The notes under the pieces are model-generated. The model worked only from the letters and a program-made list of their open reading frames with translations, ran no database searches and was not told where the DNA came from. The position numbers and the translations under genes are program-made. Positions 38,421 to 50,662 of a DNA stretch of 64,000 nt are shown here, piece by piece (positions within the stretch are counted from its first letter, which is position 1; every line of letters starts with the position of its first letter). Source of the stretch: Albifimbria verrucaria (Eukaryota > Ascomycota > Sordariomycetes > Hypocreales > Stachybotryaceae); NCBI GenBank assembly GCA_020081605.1, contig JAHREC010000049.1, positions 620,001 through 684,000 on the forward strand, read 5' to 3'.

Positions 38421-40315
38421 TTACCTAGTGGTCTTCAGGTGCTCTATGTGTTGGTGTCGGATTGTCCAGATGGTCACGCCAAGGCCAACAGCGCAGGCTC
38501 CCAGGGTGATGCCATATGCCGTGCGATAGCAGGCTAGTCCATCATCGCAGGACCGTTCGCCGTTGGGCTCCACGATACTATGGTGATCGTAAATGGTTCC
38601 GTACAAAAGATTGAAGATGTTGGATGAAATAACAGGGAGAGCGTCATGAAGCCCCAATTTTGGCTCATCCCGTGGATACCAAACATCTCGGCGACGATTG
38701 AAGGAAAAACGCCAAAGAGGAAGCCGTATCCAAGGCCTGATAAAGTAGAAACAAAGTAGAGGTGGAGAGGGTTCGTAATATTCAGGGCGCAAATCTGCGC
38801 CACGAGGAAGACGAGGCACGCAACGACCAGGCACCAAATACGACTTGCATGCAAGTGCTTCACTAGAAAATCAGAGCCGACGCCTATGAAAGAATGCATC
38901 AGTATCCACTGAAAAGAACGAGAGGAAAAAGTTGCACTTACCACTTAACAGTCTTCCCAGGAAGCTGCCAATTGAAAGGATTGACACGTGAAATCCCTGT
39001 CGTTTGATGAGAAATTCCTCGGTAACCGAACTGTCATAGTATTTCCACAGCGCCTTGGCGTCGTTGCCGATATTACTGCCTCTGCATTAGATGTTTGGTG
39101 GTCAAGGGTTACAGGGAGTTTCATACTTGATAGTCATGAGACCAACGCCAGCCAATATGGCCATGATAGAAAACAGTTGCCAAAAGCCAAGAGTACGTAG
39201 TAGCTGAAAGCCACGAATATCTACTCGGTGAGACCGATCCACATCAACATTGCTCCGCGGAACATTTTGTGCCTCGAGCGAGGGGCTATGTATGAGCAGG
39301 GTGGTCTCCTCCACTTCAACTTGACCGTACAGATCGGCCGCGACCAGCGGACCACTGTCGGGCTGAGGCGGCGCGGAGGAGAGGACAGCAGACTCCAGAC
39401 GGGCTGCATGGACGGCGGCGGCGGCGGCTGCAGCGATGGAAGGGGCACCTGTGAGGCTAGGTGTCACGGACGTACCGGTTTCTTGGTTAACCTGGCCCTC
39501 AAGAATGAGACGGCTCGGTTTAGGTCCATCAGACGAGTCGCGACTAGGAGAGTCCGGGACAGTCTCGGCAGATGGCACAGGCTGGTAGTCGGAAGATGGA
39601 GGATACGTCTTGAGAAAGAAGAAACCGATGGTGGTGAGACCGAAGGTACCGCAAGAGAGCAGGAGCAAGAAGTCGCTTGGATCTCCTGGGAAAAGAAGGG
39701 ATCCAAAGAGCGAGAAGAAGAAGGCACTAAGGCCAAAGGCGGCGAGGGAAATGCGGTTGCGGTGCCTCGATGCTTAGGCCAGTTGAGAGCGGATGTTTTG
39801 ACGGCAGCGGCGAAAGCCAGACAGCCACCAAAGCCAGTGAGGAAGGAGAAGAAGCAAAGCAAGGGAACGGAGCCAGCTCCATTGTTGTAAGTGACATGGA
39901 GAGGAAAGTAGCCGATGGCCAGAAGACAGGCGCCTATGAGGACAGCAGGCCGGGGGCCACGGTGGTCAACGAACAAACCGACGGGGACGCCCATCAGATA
40001 CATGCCCAGGTTTCCAGAAAGGCCAATGAGATTGCTCTCGGTAGCAGAAAGCTTCAACTTCTCAGCGAACTGGGGCCCATGCCGAGTAGACATACTGCGA
40101 GGAGCGAGGTTAGCAGCTGATGGACGACGGTAGCACGGATGGAAGCGAGGCTGGCCTACGACGGCCCCCGCAAAGGCAGGTGGCCATCGCAGTAAATCCA
40201 TATCCTTTAACTTCATTTGCAAGCGAAGACTCACATTGGTGCCGCAGGCTGGAGAGATGACAGTAGCCGCGACGCTGGCGACCAAGCGCGCGCGGTTAAG
40301 GTCGGGACTCCGCAT
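38421..40315 (-). CDS. Major facilitator transporter, nodulin-like / Mch1-like family
   Basis: About 549 aa, in exons 40315-40235, 40094-39127, 39075-38942 and 38883-38421. An upstream in-frame ATG at 40339 is possible. The protein has 12 predicted helices, split by a large hydrophilic loop (about residues 205-330) rich in Ser, Pro and an alanine run. N-terminal GTNYVYS, the FVDHRGPRPAVL loop after helix 2, and the late SQNWGFMTLSPVISSNIFN segment are features I associate with fungal nodulin-like (Mch1-type) carriers. Yeast Mch1 resembles monocarboxylate transporters but does not transport monocarboxylates, so no substrate is proposed. Four bases are missing: two in one C run near 40074, one near 39763 and one near 38633. 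With them added the length is 550 codons including the stop. Confidence 0.82.
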
Positions 40316-40339
40316 CGTGACGGTTCTGGAGGGGTTCAT

Positions 40340-41169
40340 GCAGCGCAGTATGGTGCAATGCAAGGCAAGGCGAGGCACGGCGGAAACGACGCTGCGTGCC
40401 GCTCGAGAAGACGCGAGGGCTCGATTGCAGCGACGGCGACACGCTTAGATGACAGGTAGGAAATGAAATGAAGCACGGAGATATTGCGGGTGCTGATAAG
40501 CCAGTTATGTCGTTGGTTCCGGCGTGGATGACATAGACTGCATGTACCTCCCACTCGGCTGGATCCGTACCGACAGGGGATTTGCCGGCTCAGCCAAGGG
40601 ACAGAAGAACAAGGCGGGCTGTCGAAGGGAGTTTTCTTGTTGTTGCTGATATTGACGACAAATCAATGAGATGTGTCAAAGGAAGTTCAAGACGACGCAA
40701 TAAAACCCACTATCAGGGATCAACAGACGTTTCTACCGAGATGGGGTTTGTCTATCGCCTATGAGGATCCCCAGAGACCATAGTACCTACCTTACCTTAT
40801 AGCTTGCGAGGTCGGAGCTTGTACAATCATGTGTCCAGGTACCAGCTGACCCCTGTCTTAAACCGTGTGCCCAGGTACATGCGGTACGTGGACAGGAACC
40901 TGCGTCTGCTGACATAAGGCACCATCCTCACCCCAATCACAACCCCAATATGGCCTAACGCCGTTCGTCGTCACCACCGCCACCAACTTGCTTCGTCGTC
41001 AACATAGCCTCTCTCTAACCAGCCGCCTGCCCCAGACGACTACATTTGCGACCACCTGACAGCTACAGTCGCGGACCGGCTGCTCTGTCGAACACCCGTC
41101 GCGACACTGCTATCGCGCCGCCTTCAACCTCAATTTACCCATACCGGTGACGTCCGATCCTAAACAACC
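40340..41169. other. Divergent promoter region, MFS transporter / Serinc
   Basis: About 830 bp between start codons. The 170 bp next to the Serinc start are C/T-rich leader-like sequence. No RNA gene or clear motif seen. Confidence 0.45.
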
Positions 41170-42745
41170 ATGGGCGCCCTTCTCTCGCTGCCGCTACTTG
41201 CGGTTCCGAGCATGACCACTGTACGTTCCGCGCCGAGGCTCCATATCCCATGTCGAGAAGCTACCGAGTTCGTAGCTGACACTTCCACTACCAGGTCGTC
41301 TCCGCCGCCGCCAGCTGTTGCGGCGCTGCCACTTGCTCGATGGTCTGCAGCGCGTGCGGTAAAGTAGGCAACAGGTGCGTCTCCTCCCCGCATGCCTTGG
41401 CAAGCTGTGTCTAGGTGCCCTGATTCTAACCTTGAGGTCTATGTAGTGTCGCTACCCGAATCGCCTATGCTCTCATGCTCCTCGTCAACTCGATTCTCGC
41501 CTGGATAATGCTCACACCATGGGCTATCAAGAAACTAGAACATCTCATGCTCGACTACGTCAAGATCAACTGTCCTTCGGGTAGCTGCTATGGTTGGCTC
41601 GCTGTCCATAGGATCAACTTCGCCCTCGGTCTCTTCCATCTTATATTTGCCGGTCTCCTTTTCGGCGTCACGTCCTCCAAGAACCCGCGCGCCGCTATCC
41701 AGAACGGGTACTGGGGCCCCAAGGTCATCGCCTGGGTCGCCTTTATCGTCCTGTCCTTCTTGATTCCTGATCAGTTCTTCGTTTTCTGGGGCAACTACGT
41801 TGCATTTGCTGGCGCCATGCTGTTCCTTATCCTGGGCCTGATTTTACTGGTTGACTTGGCGCACACCTGGGCTGAATACTGCCTTACTCAGATTGAGGAC
41901 ACTGATTCGAGACTGTGGCGGGTCGTCTTGATTGGCTCCACGCTCGGAATGTACCTTGCGTCCATCGCAATGACTGTTGTTCAGTACTGGTTCTTCGCCA
42001 AGCCCGGATGTTCTATGAACCAGGCAGCCATCACTGTTAACCTTCTGTTGTGGATCGCCATCTCTGTCATCTCTGTCAACCCCACCGTCCAAGAGTTCAA
42101 CCCCAAGGCTGGACTTGCTCAAGCCGCTATGGTTGCAGTTTACTGTACCTACCTCACCATGTCTGCCGTCTCAATGGAGCCAGATGACAAGCAGTGCAAC
42201 CCCTTCTCCGAGCTCAGGGCACCAGAACCACCTCCGTCGTCATTGGCGCCATTGTCACCATGTTGACTGTCGCTTACACCACTACGCGGGCTGCTACACA
42301 GAGTCTCGGCCTTGGTGGCGCTGGTGGAAACATTCGCCTCGAAGACGACGAGCATGACCTGGTCACCCAGCAGCCCTCGGCGCGCCGTGAGATGCGAGCT
42401 GAGGCGCTGCGCCGCGCTGTTGAAGAGGGTAGTCTCCCGGCTGATGCTCTCCTGTCCGATGACGAGAGCGACGCTGGTGGTAACACGTCTCAAGACGATG
42501 AACGCTCCAGCACCCAGTACAACTATGCCACCTTCCACATCATTTTCTTCTTAGCTACGGCCTGGGTCTCCACGCTTCTGACCATGAACCACGACGACAT
42601 TGCCAGCGACAGCGGCTTTGCCACGGTCGGTCGCACATATGCCGCCAGCTGGGTTAAGATTGTCAGTGCCTGGTTCTGTCACGGCATGTACATCTGGACC
42701 CTGGTCGCACCAATTGTGCTGCCTGATCGCTTTGATTTCTCTTAG
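41170..42745 (+). CDS. TMS1: Serine incorporator family membrane protein (Serinc/TMS1)
   Basis: About 476 aa, in exons 41170-41220, 41295-41374 and 41447-42745. The small second exon encodes the cysteine-rich segment after helix 1 (SCCGAATCSMVCSACGK) typical of the family. About ten hydrophobic helices follow, with the conserved GCSMNQ and ISVNPTVQEFNP stretches and a C-terminal GMYIWTLVAPIVLPDRF. Serinc proteins sit in endomembranes or the plasma membrane. They were named for serine incorporation into lipids, though later work points to a lipid-scramblase-like role. A single C is missing in the run near 42203; after repair the protein has normal family length. Confidence 0.93.
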
Positions 42746-44222
42746 AGTGTAGCATTCATATTTTGTTAGCAATTCTCCTATCATCAGTATCATTTCTGCG
42801 TTGCATTCGAAGGGCGGGAGTTAGGGACTATGAATGCACTGATCAAATGAGTGTACATAGATGTATTGTATACCCACCGCATTAGCTCAATGTACTGTTA
42901 TTTAGATTTCTCATCTTGGTTCCTTTTACGCTTTGCCGTTCAACATGATCCCTCACAATTGTGGAAGCCGCTTACAATATAAGTTCCATACACATATAGG
43001 CATTCATCAACTAGAGACCCTGTATAACCGCATTACATACTGCAGCACATTACTGGCTTGGAGGCACTGCAGCATTGTCGTAGTACTTTGGAGTTGTCCC
43101 ACGCTTTTGATTGGCCTATACAAATGCTTCTGCTTACGGCTTGATTGTGAAAAGGATATATCGAGGTCAACCTGCGAAAGCTCATGCGTATTTGCTGTAC
43201 TACATACCTATATATATTTATTTGTTCATAGATCAGGTACATACGACCATAGGTGCATGAAAGCATGGGATCCCGTCCGCTCTCCCTTAATTAAGCATGT
43301 AACCGGCAGATTAGTAGTTGGGTCGGTGACGACCAGCGAATACCGGCTGTTGTATGTTGGTTTTTTGCATATCCTTTTGGCATACCCAGCCTGTGCGGAA
43401 GTGGCTTGTTTGATGTGTGAGTTATTGCTTTTGCGATGAGTGTCTTTCTGTAAACACCTGTCACTGTTGCTTGCAATTCACGTTTCTTTTTCCATTCCAC
43501 AGGCTCATTTTCATAATCCTGTCACAACCATGGTGCTCTCTGTTCATGATGTGCTTGTTGCCATGCTCTAATTAGCCCATTTTTGCGACCACGCACATAT
43601 TGCCGTGTGAAATCATGCAAGACGGGCCTGTATGATCACGGGCTGAGCATGATGGCCTCCGTGCGCCGTGGTGGCCTCATTCAGGCGTCACGGCCTCCAT
43701 GCCCTCCTCGTCCGCATCTTATAAACCCTGCCCTGGCAGCTACCAATGAACTTGCTTCAGGCTAGGGGCAGGCACATTCCCATAATATCTCATTCGAAGA
43801 GTCCCAGTGTTCTGGCCTCGTCCATGTGATCGGAGTCGGACTGGCTGCCCAGCGAGTATGCACCCAAACACCACAGCCGTGTTACACCAAAGATGCAGCC
43901 CGAGGTGATGAACGCGATCGGTGGAGATGAAAAGTGACAGATCACGATGCTCACCATGCTGTCGGGTGCATAAGAGGACTATGCGACTTGACGTGTACGC
44001 AGCGACAATGCGTTTTGACGACGGCTATTCGATTGGTACGGCACAGATAGGGATGGGTAGCACGACGGTGGTAGGCGTTTACGCCCGTCCGAGGCGGCTT
44101 ATATACAGATCATATCGAGCAGGACATCCAAGCTGGGCTGATCTGGAGTGTTCTTGCGAACTCGCGCATCCAGTACATACCAAACAAACGACTAAGCATA
44201 TCAATATATCTCAGTGCACAAC
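42746..44222. other. Intergenic region with a TATA-type promoter at its right end
   Basis: About 1.5 kb, AT-rich around 42850-43500. Open frames in it lack domains. Its last 150 bp hold a TATATA box, listed separately, that points to a gene starting near 44223. Confidence 0.45.
44100..44105 (+). promoter_or_regulatory. TATA box of a possible small gene
   Basis: TATATA within GGCTTATATACAG, preceded by GC-rich sequence and followed by a C/A-rich leader ending in CACAACATGG, about 118 bp upstream of an ATG at 44223. This spacing and context match strongly transcribed fungal genes. Confidence 0.45.
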
Positions 44223-44478
44223 ATGGATCAGAGCTCGAAGCCCAATGGCGCAGCAAAGTATAGGTACGAACCAATGCATATTTCGCCTACGTTCCTCTAC
44301 CTGTTCCCAGGAATCACTGACCGGAAGCAGTCCTCTTCGCCCTCCGACGCAATGCCCTACACCGCCGCCTTTTCCAACAATGAAAGCGCCCTTCAGCCCC
44401 AATCTTCTGAGCTGGATCGCGGAGACACGCCGTGAGAACCTCAGCATCAGCGAGCTCCTCCACACAAAGGCCAAATGA
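44223..44478 (+). CDS. Possible small protein gene (about 65-85 aa), structure uncertain
   Basis: Downstream of the TATA box an open frame starts at 44223 with a hydrophilic N-terminus (MDQSSKPNGAAK) and stays open to 44435. A second frame at 44373-44478 ends in a helix-like SWIAETRRENLSISELL just before a TGA, with strong C/G third-position bias. The two frames join into one protein if two bases are missing from the C run near 44389, the same error type seen throughout the window. An intron (donor near 44258 or 44265) is possible, but I could not find a phase-keeping acceptor. The family is not recognised, and it may not be a gene. Confidence 0.35.
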
Positions 44479-44874
44479 ATCGTATTTATGTCCCATGTCC
44501 TTCTCTCGGTAAAAGCACAACCTTGACAAATGAGCAGAACCAACCAAACCAATGTGCTCCCTTTTGAAAACTTGTCGAATGAATCCGTGGGGCCTGTTTT
44601 GGGATGTTTTTCGCTTTTTATACAAATGATATAGCCTGTAGCGCCGAAATGAAGTGCTGAATTTTGAGTTGCAAGCAGTCCAGACATGAACTCCCACATA
44701 GAATGAACGCGGTTGTGCGTCCTCCTTCTAGTTTTCTGTGTATTGCTTCCACAATCGCTTGATGTCACTCAATTGCAATCCTCATAGCAGATGGAGTCGC
44801 CAGCATGGACTTTGCTAAGTATGAACTTCTACTAAGCGGTGCTGTTGTAAGGTTTGTCGACTCGCCTTGTCTAA
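44479..44874. other. Intergenic gap before cystathionine beta-lyase
   Basis: About 395 bp, likely 3' flanks of the possible small gene (+) and of the lyase gene (-). No other gene seen; the antisense open frame 44211-44768 overlaps it without coding features. Confidence 0.45.
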
Positions 44875-46279
44875 TTAATCCGCCTTGAGTGGTGTTCTAC
44901 CGAGCTCCTCTGCGGCTCCCGTGGCGTGGAAACCGTCCAAGGTAACTGTTACAGCGCCGGCTTGAACAAGCTGTGGTGTTGTTAGTTCATGTGTCTTGAT
45001 TGATTTGCCTGTCGGCGGAAACAGGAAAAAGAGACTTACAGCACGCGAAAGATCCTCTATTAAATCGTTAACGTCTTCAATGCCCACACAGAGACGAATG
45101 ATATCCTCGGGCATCTGTCGCTCCTTCGGGTCTTGGCGTCAATGCTGGCATGGCTCATCTGGCAAGGCATGCTGATCAAGCTATTGACACAACCAAAACT
45201 GACACTAATGCCCCAGAGTCTTGCAGCCTCGACAACGCGCTCCGAGATGGCGGGGTCGCCGGTTTCAAGAGACAGAACGGCGCCAGCTCCCGTGCCATAG
45301 ACCAATGCAAATCGTATTGAGGGTGTGACTTCAGTCCAGGGTAGCGGACGCGGAAGCCTCTGGACTCGAGGAACTCGGCGATGGTCTGCGCGTTGGTCTG
45401 CTGCTTTTCCATTCGGATGGCCAGCGTCTTCACTCCTCTCATGAGAAGGAATGAATCATTCGGTGACAATCCACAGCCGGTGGAGTTAATTGTGAAGTAA
45501 AGCTTATCAGCAATAGCGTTGTCGTTACAAGCGATGACACCGGCCATGATATCATGGTGACCAGATAGATATTTGGTGCCCGACTCGTAGACAACGTCGG
45601 CACCAAGATCGAGAGGGTTGCAGAGCATGGGTGAGAGCATGGTGTTGTCAACAATGACAAGGGCCTTGCTGTTGGCCTCATGGCTTAGACGGGCGATGGA
45701 GGCGATGTCGACGATCTTGATGAGGGGTTTGTGGGGTCTCGAGCAGGACCATTGCCGTCTTTTCCGATATGCGCTGCTGGACGGATTCGACATTGGTGGT
45801 GTCAACGTGATGGACGACAATGCCCTGGTTCGTGGCCATGTAGGTGAGAAGACGGTGAGTGCCTCCGTACAGGTCGTCTCCGGTGATGACCTCGTCTCCA
45901 GGACGAAGCAGGCGGGTGATAACGTCGAGGGCACCCATACCGGAGCTGACGGCAAGGACACGGTTGGCGTTCATGATCTTGGCAAGGTGACGCTCGAGAT
46001 GAGTGCGGGTAGGGTTGCCGGAGCGGGTGTAGTCATACTCCTGCTGGCCACCGGCAGCGGAGGTTTGCTTGAAGGTAGCGGACTGATAGATGGGCATGCT
46101 TGAGGCGCCATATTGGTCCTTGCCCTCAGTATGAACCAGCTCGGTAGCGAGGGCATAGCGGCGACGTCCGTTGCGAGGACTTGAGGGTGCGGGCGAGGGT
46201 GGGAGGTCATGGCCATCGAGGTCGGTTCGCTTCGCCTTGGCCGACGACGAGCCATTGGAGGGAGGGGAGGAGCCGTCAT
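44875..46279 (-). CDS. STR3: Cystathionine beta-lyase (STR3 / met-2 type)
   Basis: About 446 aa, in exons 46279-45040 and 44970-44875. It is a PLP enzyme that cleaves cystathionine to homocysteine, pyruvate and ammonia in methionine synthesis. The Cys/Met-metabolism PLP signature is clear: YTRSGNPTR near residue 85, SGMGALD, DDLYGGTHR, then the PLP lysine in SGTKYLSGH (about 265). The VSFGCVNSLISMPC stretch favours fungal cystathionine beta-lyase over cystathionine gamma-lyase or gamma-synthase. Five bases are missing: one C near 46263, two C's in ETPTNP near 45725-45740, one G near 45287 and one A near 45128. With them added the length is 447 codons including the stop. Confidence 0.9.
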
Positions 46280-47091
46280 GATGGACGGTGGCGATTCAAT
46301 GGTGATGGTACAAGAGGAGCTAAGATAGAAGAACAAAGCACGGGATCTGAAGAGGGTAGGGAAGGCAGAGAGGAGCGGCAGGAGAGGACGCTTTGTGGTT
46401 GTGTTAATGTAGCGGAGAAGATTTGGATTGTCTGGGAATGAATATTCCCAAGAGGCTGCTGGGTCTTAGTCAATTCAGTGTGCCCGTCAGTAGGTCGGTA
46501 CCAGAAGTTACTGCTATGACTGTGCTGTAGGCTCAGCTACGTTCCACTAAATGGCCGGCTTCCGGTGCCTTGCATAGTGGCCACCGCTTCTTCCAAAGCC
46601 GAGTTACGGAGCTAGGTACTTGTACGTTGGTCAGTGCTAGGGTGCTACCCCAGGATGCAACTCCGGTCCAGCGCCGGTCAGAGTACCGGCTCTAACACGG
46701 CTCGGGGTGTGGCGGGGTAGCGCGGATGACGTGCTTACCACGGCTCAATGGTGACTTGCTGACGACAAGCCGCTCAACTGACGGGCGGAATGGCGTCGTC
46801 TTCAAGCCCATATTAATACCCTGTCTTACATATGCGATTTATCGGAATTTGAACTGAAAAGAACTCCGACCCCTCCCCGTTGTGGTTCGGAGGAGCTGAG
46901 GCAAACTGATCGTGCCGAAAAGTCCATATGATTGCTCATGCGTGATAATAATCCATTGTTGCATCTAGCCTTGATACTCCAACAAACCCATTTTTACCGT
47001 GCTTAGTATGTTACAACCTCGAAAGAGTCTCGGATAAATCATTCGTGACATGTCTCGGCGTGGCCAACCACTTTCTGTGGAATGCCAGAAA
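46280..47091. other. Intergenic region: promoter of the lyase gene and 3' flank of Msp1
   Basis: About 810 bp between two minus-strand genes. A purine-rich tract lies next to the lyase start (46310-46400). No RNA gene or known methionine-regulon site recognised. Confidence 0.45.
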
Positions 47092-48539
47092 CTAGTCCTG
47101 CTCCTCTGCCACCAACTCCTCCACGTCCTCGTACTCACCGCTGGACTGCGCGCTCTCACGTTTGGTCTTTGACTTGCGGCGGCCATCCTCCGGCATGATT
47201 TGACCACCTCTTTTCCCGAAAAAATCGTCCGTCCTGATACCCCTGAACTGGCCGGGATCCACAGGTCCCATGGAACGGCCCGCGCCCCTGTGCTCACGCA
47301 TATACTCCCTTACAGGCGCCATGGCCGCATCTCGGCAGGCCTCCTTGATGTCACTGCCAGACATACCCGCCATAATCTTGGCAACGTAGTCCAAATCAAA
47401 GTTGTTTGTCTCCGTCTTCGTATCCTGTAGGATAAGTTGCAGGATCCTCCGCCTCTGCTCCTGGCCGGGGAGCGGCACAGGGAATTTCTTAGGCATTCGT
47501 CTGAGAATAGCCTCATCAATATCGTGTATCCTGTTGGTAGCTCCCAGAACCACAATCTGGGCGGGCATGCCAGATGCATTTGCCGACGTCAATCCGTCCC
47601 ACAACGTCATAAATCTACTTTCATTAGACTCGGTGACAGTATATCAGGTTGTTTCACTTACTCAGCCTTGACCATGCCGCTGGCTTCATGCTCGCCGCTC
47701 CTTCGTGTTCCCAGAACGGCATCGATCTCGTCAATGAAAATAATGCAGGGCTGCATCTTACGAGCCAGCGAGAAAACGGCCCGGACAATCTTGTTGGAAT
47801 CACCATACCACTTCTCGGTCATGGTAGAAATGTGAAGGTTGATGAAGGAAGCGCCACTTTCATGCGCCAGGGCCTTGGCCAGCATCGTCTTACCGCATCC
47901 CGGGGACCATAGAGCAGGACACCAGATGGTGCGGATAGGAGCGGTGCGGCATGGGAGTAAAGGTGAGGCATTGTAAGAGGATATATAACCGATTCCTTGA
48001 GCTCCTCGATAATCATGTCCAGACCGCCAATATCTGCATAGATGACATTAGTAAGAGATAGCCGACTGGAGGGTAGCCAAAAAGGTATAGACAAACCGTC
48101 AAATCCAACATGAATATCTTCTGGCGCGACCATCTCCAATGCGACCAAGTTTTCATATTCGTTGAGAACAAGTTCCTCGACACGAGGCCCTCTTCTCGAA
48201 CCGCTGCTCTCGTCTTCGTGGTCATCGTCAGTCCGTCGGCGGCGATTCAGGCGCTCGAGATGTGCCTTGGCTTGTCGTCGGGCCTGTTCGTGCTTCTCTT
48301 TATCGGGATCGGCCAAGTTACTCAAAAGCGGGTTCAGAAGAGTTCTGGCCAGGTAAAGGCCAGCCGTCATCTGCGTTCAGCGATGCCGAGGTCAGCGATT
48401 GGGCCGTGATAAACGGAAAATGAAGCACCAAATCTTACCATGCCCGCAAAAAGCAAAGATCCAGGCCGACATCGCCCAATCTCCGTCGTTCACCCATTCC
48501 GAAAACCACACGCAGCCACGAGGCTGGAGCTTCGGGCAT
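47092..48539 (-). CDS. MSP1: Mitochondrial outer-membrane AAA ATPase Msp1 (ATAD1)
   Basis: About 424 aa, in exons 48539-48439, 48370-48097, 48033-47662 and 47614-47092. Msp1 extracts mislocalised tail-anchored proteins from the mitochondrial outer membrane. The N-terminus has one hydrophobic helix (about residues 22-45) followed by a charged Arg-rich linker. The AAA domain shows the VGFDDIGGLD start, Walker A GPPGCGKT (after restoring one C near 47896), the pore-loop-bearing EKWYGDSNK, Walker B IIFIDEID and the sensor GATNR. The first exon needs two T's at each of two T runs (about 48450 and 48500) to join the ATG at 48539 to the helix, so the exact start is less certain; an in-frame ATG at 48472 is the alternative. 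Confidence 0.88.
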
Positions 48540-49128
48540 CTGCTGTCAAGTCTCTTCCCCAGAAAGGAGGTGGTTTGCACTGTGCCTTGAGTTGACGATC
48601 CAGGTCCAGGAAAAGGTTAAAACAAATCAACTATCAAGGTGCTAGAGAGACGTCAGGCGAAGACTTGATGGCGCTTAGTCGTCAAGTCGGTGGCGTTGTA
48701 AGAGCGCGTCGCCTCTCATAGGTGCCGGCAAAGGAAATGCGTATCTTCAGCCTGGCCCAATGCAGCCGTGTAGCATCCATCCCATGCTAGCAGATAAGAT
48801 TGATTGCCACCAATTGATGAGATCCAGGCAGGCTTGTTCTACAGCCATGCCGAGGTGACTAAGCTCTTTGCACGTGCCAAGCCAAGAACGAAAACCCCCA
48901 CTAGAGTGACTTGTTTACATGCTGCCGAAATAGGAAATGATGCTTTTCCGCTGTCGCGAAGAACTCAATCCTCATTTCGAGGCTCGAGGTACATCCTTGA
49001 TTGTATCTTCCATCACCCCACCCCATAATAGTTCACATTTGTCAATCAACATTGCTTTACCAACGTAGCCTCTAGCCGCAATACTCATTGAGGTATTCAT
49101 TCGCCAACTGCACGAAAGCGTAGTCTCG
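48540..49128. other. Divergent promoter region, Msp1 / Pcs1
   Basis: 589 bp between start codons with no recognisable motif or RNA gene. Confidence 0.45.
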
Positions 49129-50662
49129 ATGCTATCACGCGCCAAGACGGCCGCGCACTTATCAGGTCTCGTGGGCTCTGATTCCGAGCCAGATTTCGAC
49201 GATTTCGAGCCGCAGAGTGCCACCATCACGCGAACGGTTGGTTATCCGATGCCAGCAGTAAAAACCTCGAGGCCGCCCGGCTGCTGCCAACCGAGTCACG
49301 AAACCGGCACCGAAAACTACGCGACAAACTAGCGGGAGGATCACGACCGTCGCGCAGGCAGAAGAGAGGCAGGCCCTGACAGACAAGAGTAACACGGTTG
49401 CGCCGGTTATCGCAGATGTCGACGAACCAAGGTCGCGAAGAGGAAAGGTGCAAAAGTCGAAGAAACCCCGGTTGCCAAAGTACAAACCAAGGCCGCTCGG
49501 GGAAGGCCGAAGGCAGTGAAATCACAAGCTGCCTCGGTCGCAGGCGCCACGGATGAAGTCGTGCCCAGTGCAAGACGCGGTCGCCCGCCAGCAAACAAGC
49601 CTGCGGCCAATCTTCCAGACGAAATCCCAGAAACTCAATTGCCTGAGCCAATGGAGGTAGACGAGGAATCTGAACAGCTTAGTGGCATCGAAGAGCTATC
49701 ACATATCCCATCCGATTCTCCCCAGGTGACATACTTCCGGACCTGGAGGGTAGCGATGCTTCATTGCGGAGACGCTTGGGAGATTTGACCAGAAAGTACG
49801 ACAGCTTAGAGAAAAGGCATCGAGAGCTTAAAGAAGTCGGAGTCAAGGAAGCAGAGCGTGTCTATGAGCGCCTCAAGAAACAATCACAGGATAATGATGC
49901 CGGTAAGTTCCTCGGTCGAGGATGCGGAAGGCTTCGACCAGATTGGCAATTGACCAGTGTGAACAGCCTCAAAGAAATTGGTAGCGAGGCTCAAAGACGA
50001 GATAGCGGCGCAAGCGGCCCTCCTCAAGCAAGGTGAACTAAGACAACAGCAATTGAGCGCAGCGAGGCAAAGGCCAAGGGGTTAGAAGAGCAGGTGGCCA
50101 AGCTGACAACTTTGCTTGCTGAATCCAAAGCGGAGATGAAGACACTATCAATGCGACTTGCAGCAAGTCGCACGGCCGAGGCGAATGCCAAAGTGCCTGG
50201 GAGCGCCATCAAGACAGGCGCAGCAAGCAGGGGCATGTCGGCTCCGTCCGAAGCTGTTCAAAATGCCCTTGCGAAGGAAGATCTGTACGGTGACCTCACT
50301 GGTCTGATCGTCCGCGCCGTCAAGCGTAGTGATACGGAAGATACTTTCGACTGCATTCAGACTGGTCGCAACGGCAGTACGTCATGCTTCCGCATTTCTC
50401 AAGCTAATGGTCCTGTTACTTATGGAATATGCTGACACCAACTTTAGCATTGCATTTCAAGCTAGTGTTGGAGAAGCCAGACGCTTCAGACAACTACGCC
50501 GATGTCGACGTGACATATCAGCCACAGCTTGATCCTGATCGCGACGAAGAGATGATGGAAATACTGCCGGATTACTTGATTGACGAAATCACCTTCCCGA
50601 GACCACAAGCATCCAACTTCTACAGGCGAGTTATCAAGTCCCTCAATGAGCAATTGGATTAA
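49129..50662 (+). CDS. PCS1: Monopolin complex subunit Pcs1/Csm1
   Basis: About 467 aa, in exons 49129-49902, 49967-50376 and 50448-50662. In fission yeast Pcs1 with Mde4 clamps microtubule sites at kinetochores; in budding yeast Csm1 co-orients sister kinetochores and acts in rDNA silencing. The N-terminal half is basic and disordered, with three RGRP-type AT-hook-like motifs (encoded near 49268, 49494 and 49575). A coiled coil follows (about residues 225-345). The C-terminal globular Csm1/Pcs1 domain (about 390-467) starts near EDLYGDLTGLIVRAV and ends FYRRVIKSLNEQLD. Five bases are missing: two near 49262-49266, then one each near 49422, 49724 and 50034. With them added the length is 468 codons including the stop. 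Confidence 0.85.

Noticed and set aside
43921..44222. Upstream part of the 185-codon frame starting at 43921
   Set aside because: It runs through the TATA box and leader, and its composition is not coding-like. Only the part after 44223 shows coding features.
44211..44768. Antisense 185-codon frame opposite the possible small gene
   Set aside because: It is the shadow of the biased plus-strand frame and has no recognisable domain.
45725..45740. Programmed frameshift in cystathionine beta-lyase
   Set aside because: The break falls in the conserved ETPTNP motif and needs two bases in C runs, matching the general error pattern; no slippery site or pseudoknot is apparent.
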